Shown: positions 30,203-39,452 of the stretch, in pieces
Layout: each line of letters begins with the position of its first letter
How positions within the stretch are numbered: the first letter of the stretch is position 1
Assembly: GCF_013032855.1 (NCBI RefSeq)
Contig: NZ_WQDA01000001.1
Span: 875,501-939,500, forward strand
Origin: Ruegeria arenilitoris
Lineage (GTDB): Bacteria; Pseudomonadota; Alphaproteobacteria; Rhodobacterales; Rhodobacteraceae
Length of the DNA: 64,000 bases
Direction: 5' to 3'
Position numbers and translations under genes: made by a program
Notes under the pieces: model-generated
The model's input: the letters and a program-made list of their open reading frames with translations, nothing else
Database searches by the model: none
What the model was told of the DNA's origin: nothing

Positions 30203-30643
30203 TTAGGATTCGATCATTGCCACGCGTTTCGCGTGCCGGCCGCCTTCGAATTCGGTGCTCAGAAAGGCATCGACAATATCCAGCGCCAATCCAGTGCCAA
30301 CAACACGCGCGCCGATCGACAGCATGTTGGCGTCATTGTGCTGGCGGATCATGCGAGCAGAGAACGTATCCGAACAGACGCCGCAGCGGATACCGGGAAC
30401 CTTGTTTGCAGCCATCATGATACCTTGCCCCGTGCCGCACAGGATAATGCCCAATTGGCACTCGCCCGAGACGACGGCCTCGGCGGCGGCTTTGCCGTGC
30501 TTGGGGTAATCGGTGCTTTCGGGGCTGTCAGGGCCGAGATCCAGAACGTCCCAGCCTTGTGCCGCTGCAAAAGCGGAAACTTCCTTGCGCAGGTCGATGG
30601 CGGCGTGATCGCTGGAAAGAACCAGACGTTTGTTGGCGGTCAT
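30203..30643 (-). CDS. rpiB: Ribose-5-phosphate isomerase B
   Basis: This 146-residue RpiB/LacAB-family enzyme interconverts ribose 5-phosphate and ribulose 5-phosphate. The N-terminal SSDHAAIDLRKEV, the catalytic cysteine in ILCGTGQGIMMAANK near residue 70 and the arginine/asparagine-rich ARMIRQHNDANMLSIGARVVG near 105-125 are diagnostic. It starts 21 bases after the stop of prs on the same strand, so the operon makes ribose 5-phosphate available next to the enzyme that turns it into PRPP. Confidence 0.95.
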   Translation of the reverse strand: MTANKRLVLSSDHAAIDLRKEVSAFAAAQGWDVLDLGPDSPESTDYPKHGKAAAEAVVSGECQLGIILCGTGQGIMMAANKVPGIRCGVCSDTFSARMIRQHNDANMLSIGARVVGTGLALDIVDAFLSTEFEGGRHAKRVAMIES

Positions 30644-30664
30644 GGGAACGGCTTTCCGGTTTCT

Positions 30665-31684
30665 TCAGTCGGTGTGGTAAAGGGATTCGTAGATCGGGAT
30701 CAGGGTCTTGTCTTCGAACAGCGACGACACTGATGTGCCCTGCCAGATGTTCAGAATGGCCTGTGTGAAGATCGGGGCCGTCGGCACCGTGCGGATATTC
30801 TTGGCCTTCTTGATGTCTTCGGTCGGCATGATCGTGTCGGTCAAAACAAGCGATTTCATCACCGAGTTCGAGACGCGTTCAACAGCCGGGCCGCTCATGA
30901 CGCCATGGGTGATGTACGAGTGAACCTCGCGTGCGCCGTTGTCTATCAGCACCTGCGCCGCCTTGCACAGCGTACCGGCCGTGTCGCAAATGTCGTCGAC
31001 GATCAGGCAGATCTTGTCCTTCACGTCGCCGATCACGGTCATCTCGGCCACTTCCCCGGCTTTTTCCCGTCGTTTGTCGACGATCGACAGAGGAGCGCTG
31101 ATCCGCTTGGCCAGCTCGCGGGCACGAGCCACACCGCCGACGTCCGGCGAAACCACCATCAGGTCGTCCATCTGGTCGCGGAACTGGTCCTTCACGTCCA
31201 GCGCAAAGATCGGAGAGGCATACAGGTTGTCGACCGGCATGTCGAAGAACCCTTGGATCTGTGCCGCATGCAGATCCATCGTCAGGATGCGTTCGATCCC
31301 GGCGCCGGTCAGCATGTTGGCCACCAGCTTGGCGCTGATCGGGGTGCGCGCCTTGGTGCGGCGATCCTGGCGGGCATATCCGAAATAGGGGATAACCGCG
31401 GTGATCCGCGCCGCCGACGATCGGCGCAGCGCGTCGGCGATGATCAGCAGCTCCATCAGGTTGTCATTGGCCGGGTTCGAGGTCGGCTGGATGATGAACA
31501 TGTCCTCGCCCCGGACGTTCTCGAAAACCTCGACAAAGATCTCGCCATCGTTGAACCGTTCGACCCGCGCATCTACCAGACGCTGGTTGACGCCGCGGTG
31601 CAGGCTCATGCGGCGCGCGATGGTTTCGGCAAGCGGAAGGTTTGCGTTCCCAGCAATAAGCTTGGGTTCGTGATGTGTCGGCAT
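30665..31684 (-). CDS. prs: Ribose-phosphate pyrophosphokinase
   Basis: This 339-residue enzyme makes PRPP from ribose 5-phosphate and ATP and feeds purine, pyrimidine, histidine and tryptophan synthesis. The start at ATG 31684 gives [20 protein letters not shown]; an upstream extension has no family support. Visible are [32 protein letters not shown], the flexible ATP loop [11 protein letters not shown] near residue 111, and the PRPP-binding [18 protein letters not shown] near 235-252. The C-terminus (STSSLF-like [19 protein letters not shown]) is full length. It is likely co-transcribed with rpiB. Confidence 0.96.
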   Translation of the reverse strand: MPTHHEPKLIAGNANLPLAETIARRMSLHRGVNQRLVDARVERFNDGEIFVEVFENVRGEDMFIIQPTSNPANDNLMELLIIADALRRSSAARITAVIPYFGYARQDRRTKARTPISAKLVANMLTGAGIERILTMDLHAAQIQGFFDMPVDNLYASPIFALDVKDQFRDQMDDLMVVSPDVGGVARARELAKRISAPLSIVDKRREKAGEVAEMTVIGDVKDKICLIVDDICDTAGTLCKAAQVLIDNGAREVHSYITHGVMSGPAVERVSNSVMKSLVLTDTIMPTEDIKKAKNIRTVPTAPIFTQAILNIWQGTSVSSLFEDKTLIPIYESLYHTD

Positions 31685-31791
31685 CGGCTGAGGTCCCCGG
31701 GCAGCAGTGGCAATGTGACAGATTCGTGATGTTGACACCGCTTAGCATGGCCTTACGGTTCCGCAAAGGTAACTGGGTGGAGAAAGTGCAC

Positions 31792-32394
31792 ATGGCCGAC
31801 ATTGACTACTTTTTTGCGACACTGTCGCCCTATTCCTACCTCGCCGGGCTACGGCTGGAGGAGATCGCGGCCAAGCACGGCGCCACCATCGCCTACAAGC
31901 CGGTCGACATCATTGCGCTGTTCGGGCGCACCGGCGGCGTGCCCCCCAAGGACCGCCATCCGTCGCGCATCGAATACCGGGCGCAGGAACTGGTGCGTCA
32001 GGCCAAGAAGACGGGCCTGCCGTTCAACCTGCAACCTGCACATTGGCCGACCAACGCAGCGCCGTCCTCATACGCCATCATCGCGGCCATTCAGGATGGG
32101 TCGGGCGACGTGGGCAAACTGTGCCATTCTTTTCTGCGCGCCTGCTGGGCCGAGGACAAGGACATCGCGCAGGACGACGTGATCCGCGACTGTCTGGCCG
32201 GGGCGGGCTTTGATCCGGCGCTGGCCGACAGCGGACTGCTGGTCGGGGCCGAGACCTATGCGGCCAACCTCGAAGAGGCGGTGGACCGCGGCGTGTTCGG
32301 CGCGCCTTTCTACATCACGCAAGACGACCAAAGGTTCTGGGGGCAGGACCGGCTTGAGGATCTGGACGAGCATCTGGCCACGCTCAAAGCATGA
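31792..32394 (+). CDS. 2-hydroxychromene-2-carboxylate isomerase family protein
   Basis: This 200-residue DsbA-fold, kappa-class glutathione transferase relative starts at ATG 31792 with GGAG at 31779-31782. The N-terminal D-Y-F-F-A-T-L-S-P-Y-S-Y-L-A has serine at the position where thiol oxidoreductases have CxxC, as in HCCA isomerases. The C-terminal VDRGVFGAPFYITQDDQRFWGQDRL is diagnostic. Family members isomerise chromene carboxylates in naphthalene-type degradation with glutathione, but no aromatic-degradation genes are near, so the substrate is open. The stop overlaps the next gene, a hydrolase, by four bases. Confidence 0.9.
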   Translation: MADIDYFFATLSPYSYLAGLRLEEIAAKHGATIAYKPVDIIALFGRTGGVPPKDRHPSRIEYRAQELVRQAKKTGLPFNLQPAHWPTNAAPSSYAIIAAIQDGSGDVGKLCHSFLRACWAEDKDIAQDDVIRDCLAGAGFDPALADSGLLVGAETYAANLEEAVDRGVFGAPFYITQDDQRFWGQDRLEDLDEHLATLKA

Positions 32395-33203
32395 CCGTGG
32401 CCAAGGCCGTGCTGCCGCCCGTCCACGTTCGCACTCTTGGGGCGGGTGCCCGAAAGGTGCTAGCGCTGCATTGCACGATCGCGCATTCCGGTGCGTGGTC
32501 CGGTCTGGCCGTTGCCTTGGGCGATCAGGCAACGCTGATCGCACCCGACATGCTGTCGCACGGACGCAGTCCGGATTGGGGCGGGCAGGGGGATTTCTTC
32601 GACCTCACCACAGCCCTGTCGCGGGCGCAGCTGAGCGAACCGATGGACGTGATCGGGCATAGTTTCGGCGCAATGGTTGCCCTGCGGCTGGCCATCGAAT
32701 ACCCGGACCTTGTGCGCAGCGCCGTTCTGATCGAGCCGGTGTTCTTTGCGGTCGCTCACCAGGACGCGCCAGCGCTTGCGGCGCAGCACGCGGCCGAATC
32801 CCAGCCATACAAGACTGCCCTTGCCGAAGGCGACGCGCCCCGGGCCGCCCGTCTGTTTAACCGCATGTGGGGCACGACCGACCGCAGCCCGCGCTGGCCG
32901 GACCTGCCCGAGCGAGCCCGAAATGCGATGATCCGGGGCGTCGGAGTGGTCGGCGCGGTCGAGGGGCCGCTGTTCCGCGACACCACCGGCCTGCTGGCCC
33001 CGCAGGCCATGGCGCGGGCCGAAATGCCGATCCTGCTGCTGCATGGATCGGCCTCGCACCCGATCATGGCCGTGGTCAATGCCGGGCTGCGCGCCCGCTT
33101 GGCCGACGCGCGGCAGGGCGTTGTCGAGGGGGCAGGGCACATGCTGCCCGTCTCGCACCCCGGCGAAACCGCCACGCAGATCGACGCGTTCTGGCGCGCC
33201 TAG
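32391..33203 (+). CDS. Alpha/beta hydrolase
   Basis: This 270-residue alpha/beta-hydrolase-fold protein has the nucleophile elbow G-H-S-F-G-A (serine near residue 91), an oxyanion-region LHCTIAHSGAW near the start, and the catalytic histidine probably in VEGAGHMLPVSHP near 249. The acid is probably in the PILLLHGSASHP segment. The ATGA overlap with the isomerase gene couples their translation and suggests a joint small pathway, perhaps for an aromatic or glutathione-dependent detoxification step. The substrate cannot be deduced. It converges on the aldolase gene. Confidence 0.85.
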   Translation: MTVAKAVLPPVHVRTLGAGARKVLALHCTIAHSGAWSGLAVALGDQATLIAPDMLSHGRSPDWGGQGDFFDLTTALSRAQLSEPMDVIGHSFGAMVALRLAIEYPDLVRSAVLIEPVFFAVAHQDAPALAAQHAAESQPYKTALAEGDAPRAARLFNRMWGTTDRSPRWPDLPERARNAMIRGVGVVGAVEGPLFRDTTGLLAPQAMARAEMPILLLHGSASHPIMAVVNAGLRARLADARQGVVEGAGHMLPVSHPGETATQIDAFWRA

Positions 33204-34234
33204 AGCAGCGCCAGAAACCGGTCGATTTCCTCGGTCGGTGTCGACCAGTCGCAGACGAACCGGCAGGCCAGCATCTCGTCCTCGTCCGGGCCGTCCAGCG
33301 GGTCGCCCCACAGGTGATAGACGGCACCGGCCGCGTGTAGGCGCCTATGCAGGCTGCGGGGAAAGCTGGCAAAGATGATGTTGGCTTGGGGTTCATGCAG
33401 GAACTGCGCACCCGCAGCCCGCAGCCCATCGGCCAGACGCGCGCAATTGGCGTTGGCCTTACGGGCCGAGCGCAGCCACAGATCATCGCGCAGATAGGCC
33501 GCCATCTGGGCCGACAGATACCGGTGCTTGGAAAACAGATGCGCCCCGCGCTTGCGGCGCAACTCGAACTCCCAGGCCTTGCTTTCGTCGAAGAAGATCA
33601 CCGCTTCGACCCCCATCAGCCCGTTCTTGGTGCCGCCAAAGCTTACCGCATCCACGCCCGCCTTCCACGTCATCTCGGCCGGGGAACAATTCAGCGCCAC
33701 CAGCGCATTGGTGAACCGCGCGCCATCCATGTGGACGGGCAGGCCGAACTCCTTGGCGACCCCGCACAGGGCCCGCAGTTCGGTCAGCGAATAGACCGAG
33801 CCCCGCTCGGTCACCTGCGTGATCGACACCGGACCGCGTTGGGGCCCATGCACGCCGCGTGTCTCTTCGGCGGCGATGGTGCGGCGCAGTGCATCCGGCT
33901 GCATCTTGTCGCCGCCCGGAACCAGCGTCAGCTTGGCGCCGGTGTAGAATTCGGGCGCGTTGCACTCGTCCTCATGAATATGCGCTACGGGCGAGCAGAA
34001 TACGGTCTCCCACGGCTGCGACAGGGTCGCCAGAGCCAGCGAGTTTGCCGCCGTTCCGGTCGCCACCAGATAGACCGCCGCCCCGGGCGCCTCGAAGATG
34101 CCCCGGATCCGGTCGCGCACTTCGTTCATCAGGTCATCGGGGCCATAGGCCATCTGATAGCCCTGATTGGCCTCGGCCAGCGCGGTCAGAACCTCGGGGT
34201 GGACGGGCCCGGAATTGTCAGAGGCGAAATGCAT
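33200..34234 (-). CDS. ltaE: Threonine aldolase-like / beta-eliminating lyase family protein
   Basis: This 344-residue PLP enzyme of the low-specificity threonine aldolase group splits threonine and related beta-hydroxy amino acids to glycine and an aldehyde. Visible are the N-terminal FASDNSGPVHPEV, the phosphate-binding ATGTAANSLAL near residue 57, HIHEDECNAPEF near 87, HMDGARFTNAL near 164, and the PLP lysine in SFGGTKNGLMG near 200. Its ATG shares one base with the TGA of the upstream YcgN gene. The symbol is a family-level assignment. Confidence 0.88.
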   Translation of the reverse strand: MHFASDNSGPVHPEVLTALAEANQGYQMAYGPDDLMNEVRDRIRGIFEAPGAAVYLVATGTAANSLALATLSQPWETVFCSPVAHIHEDECNAPEFYTGAKLTLVPGGDKMQPDALRRTIAAEETRGVHGPQRGPVSITQVTERGSVYSLTELRALCGVAKEFGLPVHMDGARFTNALVALNCSPAEMTWKAGVDAVSFGGTKNGLMGVEAVIFFDESKAWEFELRRKRGAHLFSKHRYLSAQMAAYLRDDLWLRSARKANANCARLADGLRAAGAQFLHEPQANIIFASFPRSLHRRLHAAGAVYHLWGDPLDGPDEDEMLACRFVCDWSTPTEEIDRFLALL

Positions 34235-34707
34235 CAGGTTGGCTCCTCGATAATGTAGTCTTCCCACTCTTCCTCGGGCGTCTCGAATTCGGACACGGTA
34301 AGCCCTTGAACCGAAACGCCGGCGGCGTGGACGCTGTCGGGCGACCCTGACAGCAACGGGTGCCAATCGTAAAGGGGCTTGCCCTCCCACAACAGGCGGT
34401 AGGCGCAGGTCTGCGGCAACCAGTAGGCGTGTTCGTGAATGTTGTCGGGGCGCATGACGATGCATTCCGGCACGAATTGGTGGCGGATGTCATACTGGGT
34501 GCATCGGCAGGTCGCGTCATCCAGCAGCCGGCAGGCGACACGGGTCAGGGCAACCTCGCCACTGTCCTCGTCTTCAAGCTTGTTCAGACAGCATTTGCCG
34601 CAGCCGTCGCACAGGGCTTCCCATTCGCGCGGGTTCATCTTCTGCAGGGGTTTGCGCTCCCAGAAACGCGGGGCCAGCCCGGCGCGGTCGATCGGATCCT
34701 TGCTCAT
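34234..34707 (-). CDS. YcgN family cysteine cluster protein
   Basis: This 157-residue protein starts at ATG 34707, overlapping the ribF stop by four bases. The cysteine cluster C-D-G-C-G-K-C-C near residue 33, followed by C-x8-C-x-C-x9-C spaced cysteines (LLDDATCRCTQY, FVPECIVM) and the PQTCAYRLL segment, is that of the UPF0260/YcgN family, thought to bind zinc or an iron-sulfur cluster. The start FWERKPLQKMNPREWEALC is typical. The biological role is unknown. It lies in a tight ribF-YcgN-aldolase run. Confidence 0.9.
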   Translation of the reverse strand: MSKDPIDRAGLAPRFWERKPLQKMNPREWEALCDGCGKCCLNKLEDEDSGEVALTRVACRLLDDATCRCTQYDIRHQFVPECIVMRPDNIHEHAYWLPQTCAYRLLWEGKPLYDWHPLLSGSPDSVHAAGVSVQGLTVSEFETPEEEWEDYIIEEPT

Positions 34708-35636
34708 GTCGCGGCCAGGATCTTGCGCGCGCGGTCGCAATCTTCGGTCATCTGGGCGATCAGAGCATCGAGGCCGTCAAAGGTCATCTCGGGGCGCAGA
34801 AATTCGACCAGGCCCACCGAGAGGGTCGCCCCATAAAGATCGCCGGAGAAGTCGAACAGGAAGGTTTCGATATTAGGCACCTCGCCGTGGAACATCGGCC
34901 GCACCCCGACCGAGGCCGCACCGTGATAGCTGCCGGCATGCGGGCCATCCAGCACGTCGACCAGAACCGCGTAGACGCCGAATTTCGGCGGGTGGATTCC
35001 TTCGATCGACATATTGGCCGTGGGAAAGCCCAATTCGCGGCCGCGCTGTTCGCCGCCGATCACCTCGCCTTCGATCCGGTGCCAGTGGCCCAGCATGGCC
35101 GCCGCGTCCCGCGGGCGGCCGTCGCTCAAGGCTTGCCGGATCGCGGTGGACGAGACCACGTGATCGGATTGCTGCATCAATGGGGCGATGGTGACACCGA
35201 ACCCCATCTGCTGGCCAAACTGCACCATGTCCTGCGCGGTGCCGCTGCGGCCTTTACCGAAACAGAAATCGGCCCCGATCACCACATGGGCCAGACCCAA
35301 GCCTTTGCAGATCACGTTGGTGGCGAATTCCTCGGGCGTCAGTCCGGCAAGCGCGGCGTTGAACGGCAGTTCGTACAGCTTCTGCACGCCCAGCTTCTCT
35401 AGCCGGTGCGCACGCGCATTGCCGCGCATCAGACGAAAGGGCGGGGCATCGGGGGCGAAATACTCGCGCGGGTGCGGCTCGAACGTTAGAACGCCCAAGG
35501 GTGCCTCGGGGCATGCCTGCCGGGCCAGATCGATCACCGACTGGTGGCCAATATGAACGCCATCGAAATTCCCGATCGCGGCGCTGGCGCCGCGGTCTTC
35601 TGGGTCTACAAACTGGAAATCCCGGATGATCTGCAT
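34704..35636 (-). CDS. ribF: Bifunctional riboflavin kinase / FAD synthetase
   Basis: This 310-residue enzyme phosphorylates riboflavin to FMN and adenylates FMN to FAD. The N-terminal adenylyltransferase domain (about residues 1-180) has IGNFDGVHIGHQSVID near 22 and the downstream SSTAIRQALSDG. The C-terminal kinase domain (about 183-305) has GRELGFPTANM near 200 and the NIETFLFDFSGDLYG segment near 255. It is the third gene of a minus-strand run after the HAD phosphatase and MaoC genes and overlaps YcgN. Confidence 0.96.
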   Translation of the reverse strand: MQIIRDFQFVDPEDRGASAAIGNFDGVHIGHQSVIDLARQACPEAPLGVLTFEPHPREYFAPDAPPFRLMRGNARAHRLEKLGVQKLYELPFNAALAGLTPEEFATNVICKGLGLAHVVIGADFCFGKGRSGTAQDMVQFGQQMGFGVTIAPLMQQSDHVVSSTAIRQALSDGRPRDAAAMLGHWHRIEGEVIGGEQRGRELGFPTANMSIEGIHPPKFGVYAVLVDVLDGPHAGSYHGAASVGVRPMFHGEVPNIETFLFDFSGDLYGATLSVGLVEFLRPEMTFDGLDALIAQMTEDCDRARKILAAT

Positions 35637-35716
35637 GGGGCTTGCCTAGCGGGACTGTCCGCCGGGTTCAAGCGGCAGTTCCAGACCAGCGTCCAGCAGG
35701 GCGTCAAAACCTGCCG

Positions 35717-36160
35717 TCAGTCGAATTTCCGTGATGGAGCCAAAACCATCGCCTCGCCAACCAGAACCTTCTTGCCGTCTACTGCGCAATGGCAATCCAG
35801 CTTGACCCGGCGCTTGGCGAAGTCGATGTCGATCACCTTGACCTCGGCATAGACCATGTCGCCGGGGCGGACCGGTGCAAGGAATTTGAGCGACTGACCC
35901 ATGTAGACGGTCCCATGGCCCGGAAGCTGTTCGCCGATCACGGCCGAGATCAGACCGGCGGTCAGCATCCCGTGGGCGATGCGCCCTTCGAAGATCGTAT
36001 CGCGGGCATAGTCGTCATCCAGATGCACCGGATTCCGGTCGGTCGAGACTTGGGCGAACATCTCGATGTCTTCGTCCGTCACCACTTTGCGCAGGTAGCG
36101 GGTCATGCCCATTTCGATGTCTTCGATACAGATCGTTCCGCGCGGAAGATTGTCCAACAT
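35717..36160 (-). CDS. MaoC family dehydratase
   Basis: This 147-residue hot-dog-fold protein starts at ATG 36160 behind GAGGG; an ATG at 36178 is less well placed. The core has the (R)-hydratase motif, D-R-N-P-V-H-L-D followed by FEGRIAHGMLTAGLIS, with the catalytic Asp and His. Such proteins hydrate or dehydrate enoyl-CoA or related thioesters. No fatty-acid gene is adjacent; the substrate is unassigned. It lies between the HAD phosphatase and ribF, on the same strand, 81 bases before ribF. Confidence 0.9.
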   Translation of the reverse strand: MLDNLPRGTICIEDIEMGMTRYLRKVVTDEDIEMFAQVSTDRNPVHLDDDYARDTIFEGRIAHGMLTAGLISAVIGEQLPGHGTVYMGQSLKFLAPVRPGDMVYAEVKVIDIDFAKRRVKLDCHCAVDGKKVLVGEAMVLAPSRKFD

Positions 36161-36261
36161 GTTGCCCTCACTAAGCATCGGCCCGGCAACAAAAAATCAC
36201 CAACGACCCAAGGTTGGCAACTTTATTACTTCGCAGCTGCAGAAAATCAAGCGTTTTCTGC

Positions 36262-37137
36262 CTAGCGCAGACGGCCGATCGTATAGGTTGGGTTGATGTT
36301 TTCCTTGGAAATATAATCGCTTAAAGCATCCGGATCCGGCTGGTGCGACGTTTTTGTTTCCGATGCGGCCAGACCGCCGCTGATGAACAGGGAATCAATT
36401 CCCTCTCCCATGCCGCCGGCGATGTCGGTATGCGGACCGTCGCCGATGGCCAGAATCTCGTCATCCGGCACGTCCGTTCCCAGCGCATGCAGGCGACGCC
36501 GGGCCAGATCATAAATGGGCGGGTGTGGTTTGCCGAAATACAGGCTCTCGCCGCCCATTTCGGAATAAAGCTTGGCCAGCGCACCGGCGCACCATTCCCG
36601 AACTTCGCCCCGATCGACCACGATATCGGGATTGGCGCACAACAGCTTCAGGCCTTTCTGCTTGGCATACAGGAAGTCCGGGCGGTTGACGGCCGGGTCG
36701 GCCATCGGGTCGAACGGGCCACAGCAGACGATCCCCTCGGCCTGGTCCAGCGGCACGCGTTCGATGTGGATCGGATGTTCCAGGATTTTCAGCGGCTCGA
36801 AGAAGCCGGCGTCGCGCTCCCACTCACCCATGAAATAGACTTTCTCGCCCACGGCCCCGCGGAACATGGCGGACCGGGCCGAGTCACCACTGGTAGCGAT
36901 GGTGTCGTAGCAGTCCGCGGGGACGTTGAACTGTTTTAACTGCTCTGCAACCCCGGCACGCGGCTTCGGAGAGTTCGTCACCAACACCACTTTGCCGCCC
37001 CGGTCGCGATAGGCCTTCAACGCGGCAACAGCTTCGGGGTAGGCGGTGATGCCGTTGTGGACGCAGCCCCAAAGATCCACGAACAGCGCCTTGTAACGGT
37101 CGGAAATCTGGTCAAGCGCGGAGATGATCTGGGTCAT
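36262..37137 (-). CDS. HAD superfamily phosphatase, TIGR01459 (NagD-like) type
   Basis: This 291-residue HAD hydrolase has the nucleophile motif FVDLWGCVHNG near residue 21, where the usual DxDG is D-L-W-G. The class IIA motif II is V-L-V-T-N-S-P-K-P near residue 52. The later LYFGKPHPPIYD (lysine motif III) and ILAIGDGPHTDIAGG (motif IV) are also clear. It belongs to the NagD-like cap IIA group that dephosphorylates small phosphate esters or nucleotides. The second aspartate of motif I is replaced by Trp, as in TIGR01459, so catalysis may differ. Confidence 0.88.
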   Translation of the reverse strand: MTQIISALDQISDRYKALFVDLWGCVHNGITAYPEAVAALKAYRDRGGKVVLVTNSPKPRAGVAEQLKQFNVPADCYDTIATSGDSARSAMFRGAVGEKVYFMGEWERDAGFFEPLKILEHPIHIERVPLDQAEGIVCCGPFDPMADPAVNRPDFLYAKQKGLKLLCANPDIVVDRGEVREWCAGALAKLYSEMGGESLYFGKPHPPIYDLARRRLHALGTDVPDDEILAIGDGPHTDIAGGMGEGIDSLFISGGLAASETKTSHQPDPDALSDYISKENINPTYTIGRLR

Positions 37138-37221
37138 GCGGGCCTCGGGCTGTTGAAACGGCGTTGCGCCACCTATGGCAAAGCTGGCCCCGCTTGACCA
37201 GAGGTAGCCGGGTGCTGGCCG

Positions 37222-38313
37222 TCATTCCTCGTCGCTCAACTTTTCGACATCCGGGGCCTGTTGCACGGTTTCGGTGCCAAGAATGACCTGCGCGCCGATG
37301 CGGGTCTGGTACCGGATGACGGCGAGATAGCCGGGGCCAAGTTCATCCTGCAGAACGTCCACCAGTGACGTTTCCCGTAGGCTCTCGGGCAACAGCCCGG
37401 CAACGGACGAGACCTTGAATTGCGCCTCGGGCGGCAGATCTACGATCACCCAGACCTCGGCCCGTTTGCGCTTGGCATTCACGTCGATGCGGATGATCTC
37501 GACCGATACCGGGTCCGCCCAGTCGCGGATCGCTTGCGCAACCTCGGCCTCGGTACGGGTTTCCAGGTAACGGTTGTAGGTCGATTTTCCCAACTGGACC
37601 ACGACGAGGGCCAGGAACGCCATGGTTATGACCACACCGGCAGTAAAGTTGAGCTTGCGCCGGCCCTTGCCGAATGCAACCGACCTTGCGGCATAGACGA
37701 TATAGACCGCGCAGGCCGACAGAACGATCGCGCCAAGGTTGGTCGCGAACAAAAGACCCGCCTCGTAGGCGTCGGCGGGTTCCCCGAAATACAGCAGGAT
37801 CCCGGACGCGGATAATGGCGGAACCAGAGACACGCCGATGGCGGCGCCGGGCAGCAGGCTCAGTTCGGCCTTGTTGATCTGAACGTATGCGCCGGCCACG
37901 CCGGCCGCGAGCGCCACGATCAGATCTTCGGTGCCCGGGTCGGTGCGGGCCAAGACCTGATCGGGGATCAGGATGCCGCGCGGGACATCGGCAAGATAAA
38001 CCAGGATCCAGGCCATCATAACGCACAGAACCGCCGCAATGCAGACCGTCAGGGTCAGAACGAAAGCGCGTTTCAGCCAGCCCATGACCATCGCAGCCGC
38101 AATGCCCAGAATGGGTGTCATCAGCGGCGCGACCAGCATCGCGGCAATGACCACGGCGCCAGAGTTGCGCAGCAGTCCCATGGTTGCGATCATCACCGAA
38201 AGGGTCAGCAGCATGGCAAAGCGCCGCCAATAGGCAAGCCTGTCGCCGCCTTCGAACAGCAGAATGCTGCGTGTCGTGCTGTATTTCCGTGTGACCACCG
38301 TGTCCTGATCCAC
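37222..38313 (-). CDS. DUF389 family membrane protein
   Basis: This 363-residue inner-membrane protein has about six to seven hydrophobic segments between residues 30 and 240. The DUF389 signature N-S-G-A-V-V-I-A-A-M-L-V-A-P-L-M-T-P-I lies near residues 50-68, and GAAIGVSLVPPLSASG lies near 157. A soluble C-terminal domain of about 120 residues follows (RKRAEVWVIVDLPPEAQFKVSSV). Members are widespread and unassigned, with transport suspected. It starts 29 bases after the transcription direction changes away from the pyrophosphatase terminator, so it has its own promoter. Confidence 0.88.
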   Translation of the reverse strand: MDQDTVVTRKYSTTRSILLFEGGDRLAYWRRFAMLLTLSVMIATMGLLRNSGAVVIAAMLVAPLMTPILGIAAAMVMGWLKRAFVLTLTVCIAAVLCVMMAWILVYLADVPRGILIPDQVLARTDPGTEDLIVALAAGVAGAYVQINKAELSLLPGAAIGVSLVPPLSASGILLYFGEPADAYEAGLLFATNLGAIVLSACAVYIVYAARSVAFGKGRRKLNFTAGVVITMAFLALVVVQLGKSTYNRYLETRTEAEVAQAIRDWADPVSVEIIRIDVNAKRKRAEVWVIVDLPPEAQFKVSSVAGLLPESLRETSLVDVLQDELGPGYLAVIRYQTRIGAQVILGTETVQQAPDVEKLSDEE

Positions 38314-38374
38314 CCTGTCCCTGCGTCTAGCCTAGCAACGATTTGCCATCCGGCAAACCTTTCGACGCGCAAAC

Positions 38375-38400
38375 AAAAAAGGCGCCCGGTGAGGGCGCCT
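38375..38400 (-). terminator. Rho-independent terminator of the pyrophosphatase gene
   Basis: AGGCGCCC and its complement GGGCGCCT (stem 38381-38387 with 38393-38399, loop GGTGA) are followed on the minus strand by a T-run complementary to 38375-38380. It lies 22 bases after the ppaC stop. Confidence 0.9.
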
Positions 38401-38421
38401 TTCGCTGAACTGTGAGCGGGA

Positions 38422-39342
38422 TCAGACCTTGAGGTTCGGAATGATCTGCTTCTTGCGGCTCATGATGCCCGGCAGAACAACCGTGTCGCCGGACACCGAA
38501 GCGCCAAAGCTTTTCTCGGCAACCGATTTGACCAGGTCGTTCGGCACCAACAGGGTGGCCTCTTCGTTTAGGATGTCGACGACGAACAGCAGCACCTGGT
38601 CCACACTGTCTTCCTTGGCCACCTCGACCATCGACTGGGCCAAGCTATCCTTGCGGTCAAGCACCACGCCCGGCGCGGTGGTTTCCAGAACGGACACGCG
38701 GAACTTGGTACCGTCGACCTCGTATTCCTTGCTGTCCATGCGGATCAGTTCGGCGTCCGAGAAAGACGATACGTCCGATTTCGCGGCGAACATGTCGGCA
38801 GCATAGGCCGAAACATCCAGCCCCAGCTCGGCGGCCAGCTTCTCGGCCACTTCGCGGTCATGCGCGGTGGTGGTGGGCGAGCGGAACTCCAGCGTGTCCG
38901 ACAGGATGCAGGTCAGGGCCGCGCCCTTGACGGCCTCGGGCATCTTGGCGGCGTCGCCGCCCATCAGGTCGATCATGATGGTTGCCGTGCAGGCCAGCGG
39001 GCGGACGGTAATGTCGATCGGGCCTTTGGTTTCCAGCCCACCGACCAGCTTGTGATGGTCGATGATGGCGCGGATATCGGCATTGTTGACATTGGCAGGC
39101 AGCTCGGCCGGGTTGTTTGTGTCAACGATAACGACGGGCGCATCGGTCTCGACATCCTCGATGATGCGCGGCTTGGGCAGGTCCCAGCGCTGCAGCATGA
39201 AGGCGGCTTCGGTGTTCGGCTCGCCCAGCAGGACGGCCTCGGCCTTTTCGCCTTTGACTTCGTTCAGATACCAGGCCCACAGGATCGGCGATCCGGTCGA
39301 GTCGGTGTCGGGAGATTTGTGGCCAAATACTTGGATGGTCAT
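38422..39342 (-). CDS. ppaC: Manganese-dependent inorganic pyrophosphatase
   Basis: This 306-residue class II pyrophosphatase of the DHH family hydrolyses PPi to phosphate and pulls biosynthetic reactions forward. ATG 39342 has AGGA seven bases upstream; a GTG at 39357 is less likely. The metal site shows F-G-H-K-S-P-D-T-D-S near residues 4-13, IVDTNN near 73 and the DHH motif I-I-D-H-H-K-L near 95. The C-terminal domain carries the active-site lysine and the SRKKQIIP tail. This Mn/Co enzyme replaces or complements the more common class I PpA. Confidence 0.94.
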   Translation of the reverse strand: MTIQVFGHKSPDTDSTGSPILWAWYLNEVKGEKAEAVLLGEPNTEAAFMLQRWDLPKPRIIEDVETDAPVVIVDTNNPAELPANVNNADIRAIIDHHKLVGGLETKGPIDITVRPLACTATIMIDLMGGDAAKMPEAVKGAALTCILSDTLEFRSPTTTAHDREVAEKLAAELGLDVSAYAADMFAAKSDVSSFSDAELIRMDSKEYEVDGTKFRVSVLETTAPGVVLDRKDSLAQSMVEVAKEDSVDQVLLFVVDILNEEATLLVPNDLVKSVAEKSFGASVSGDTVVLPGIMSRKKQIIPNLKV

Positions 39343-39452
39343 GTCTGTTTCCTGCACATAAGGAGTTTGCGCGCCTTATAGGGTGGTCCATTGGCGTTGT
39401 CACCCGGCAGAAACACGGCTGCGACGGTTGGTCTGACAGAAGCGCTGACCGC

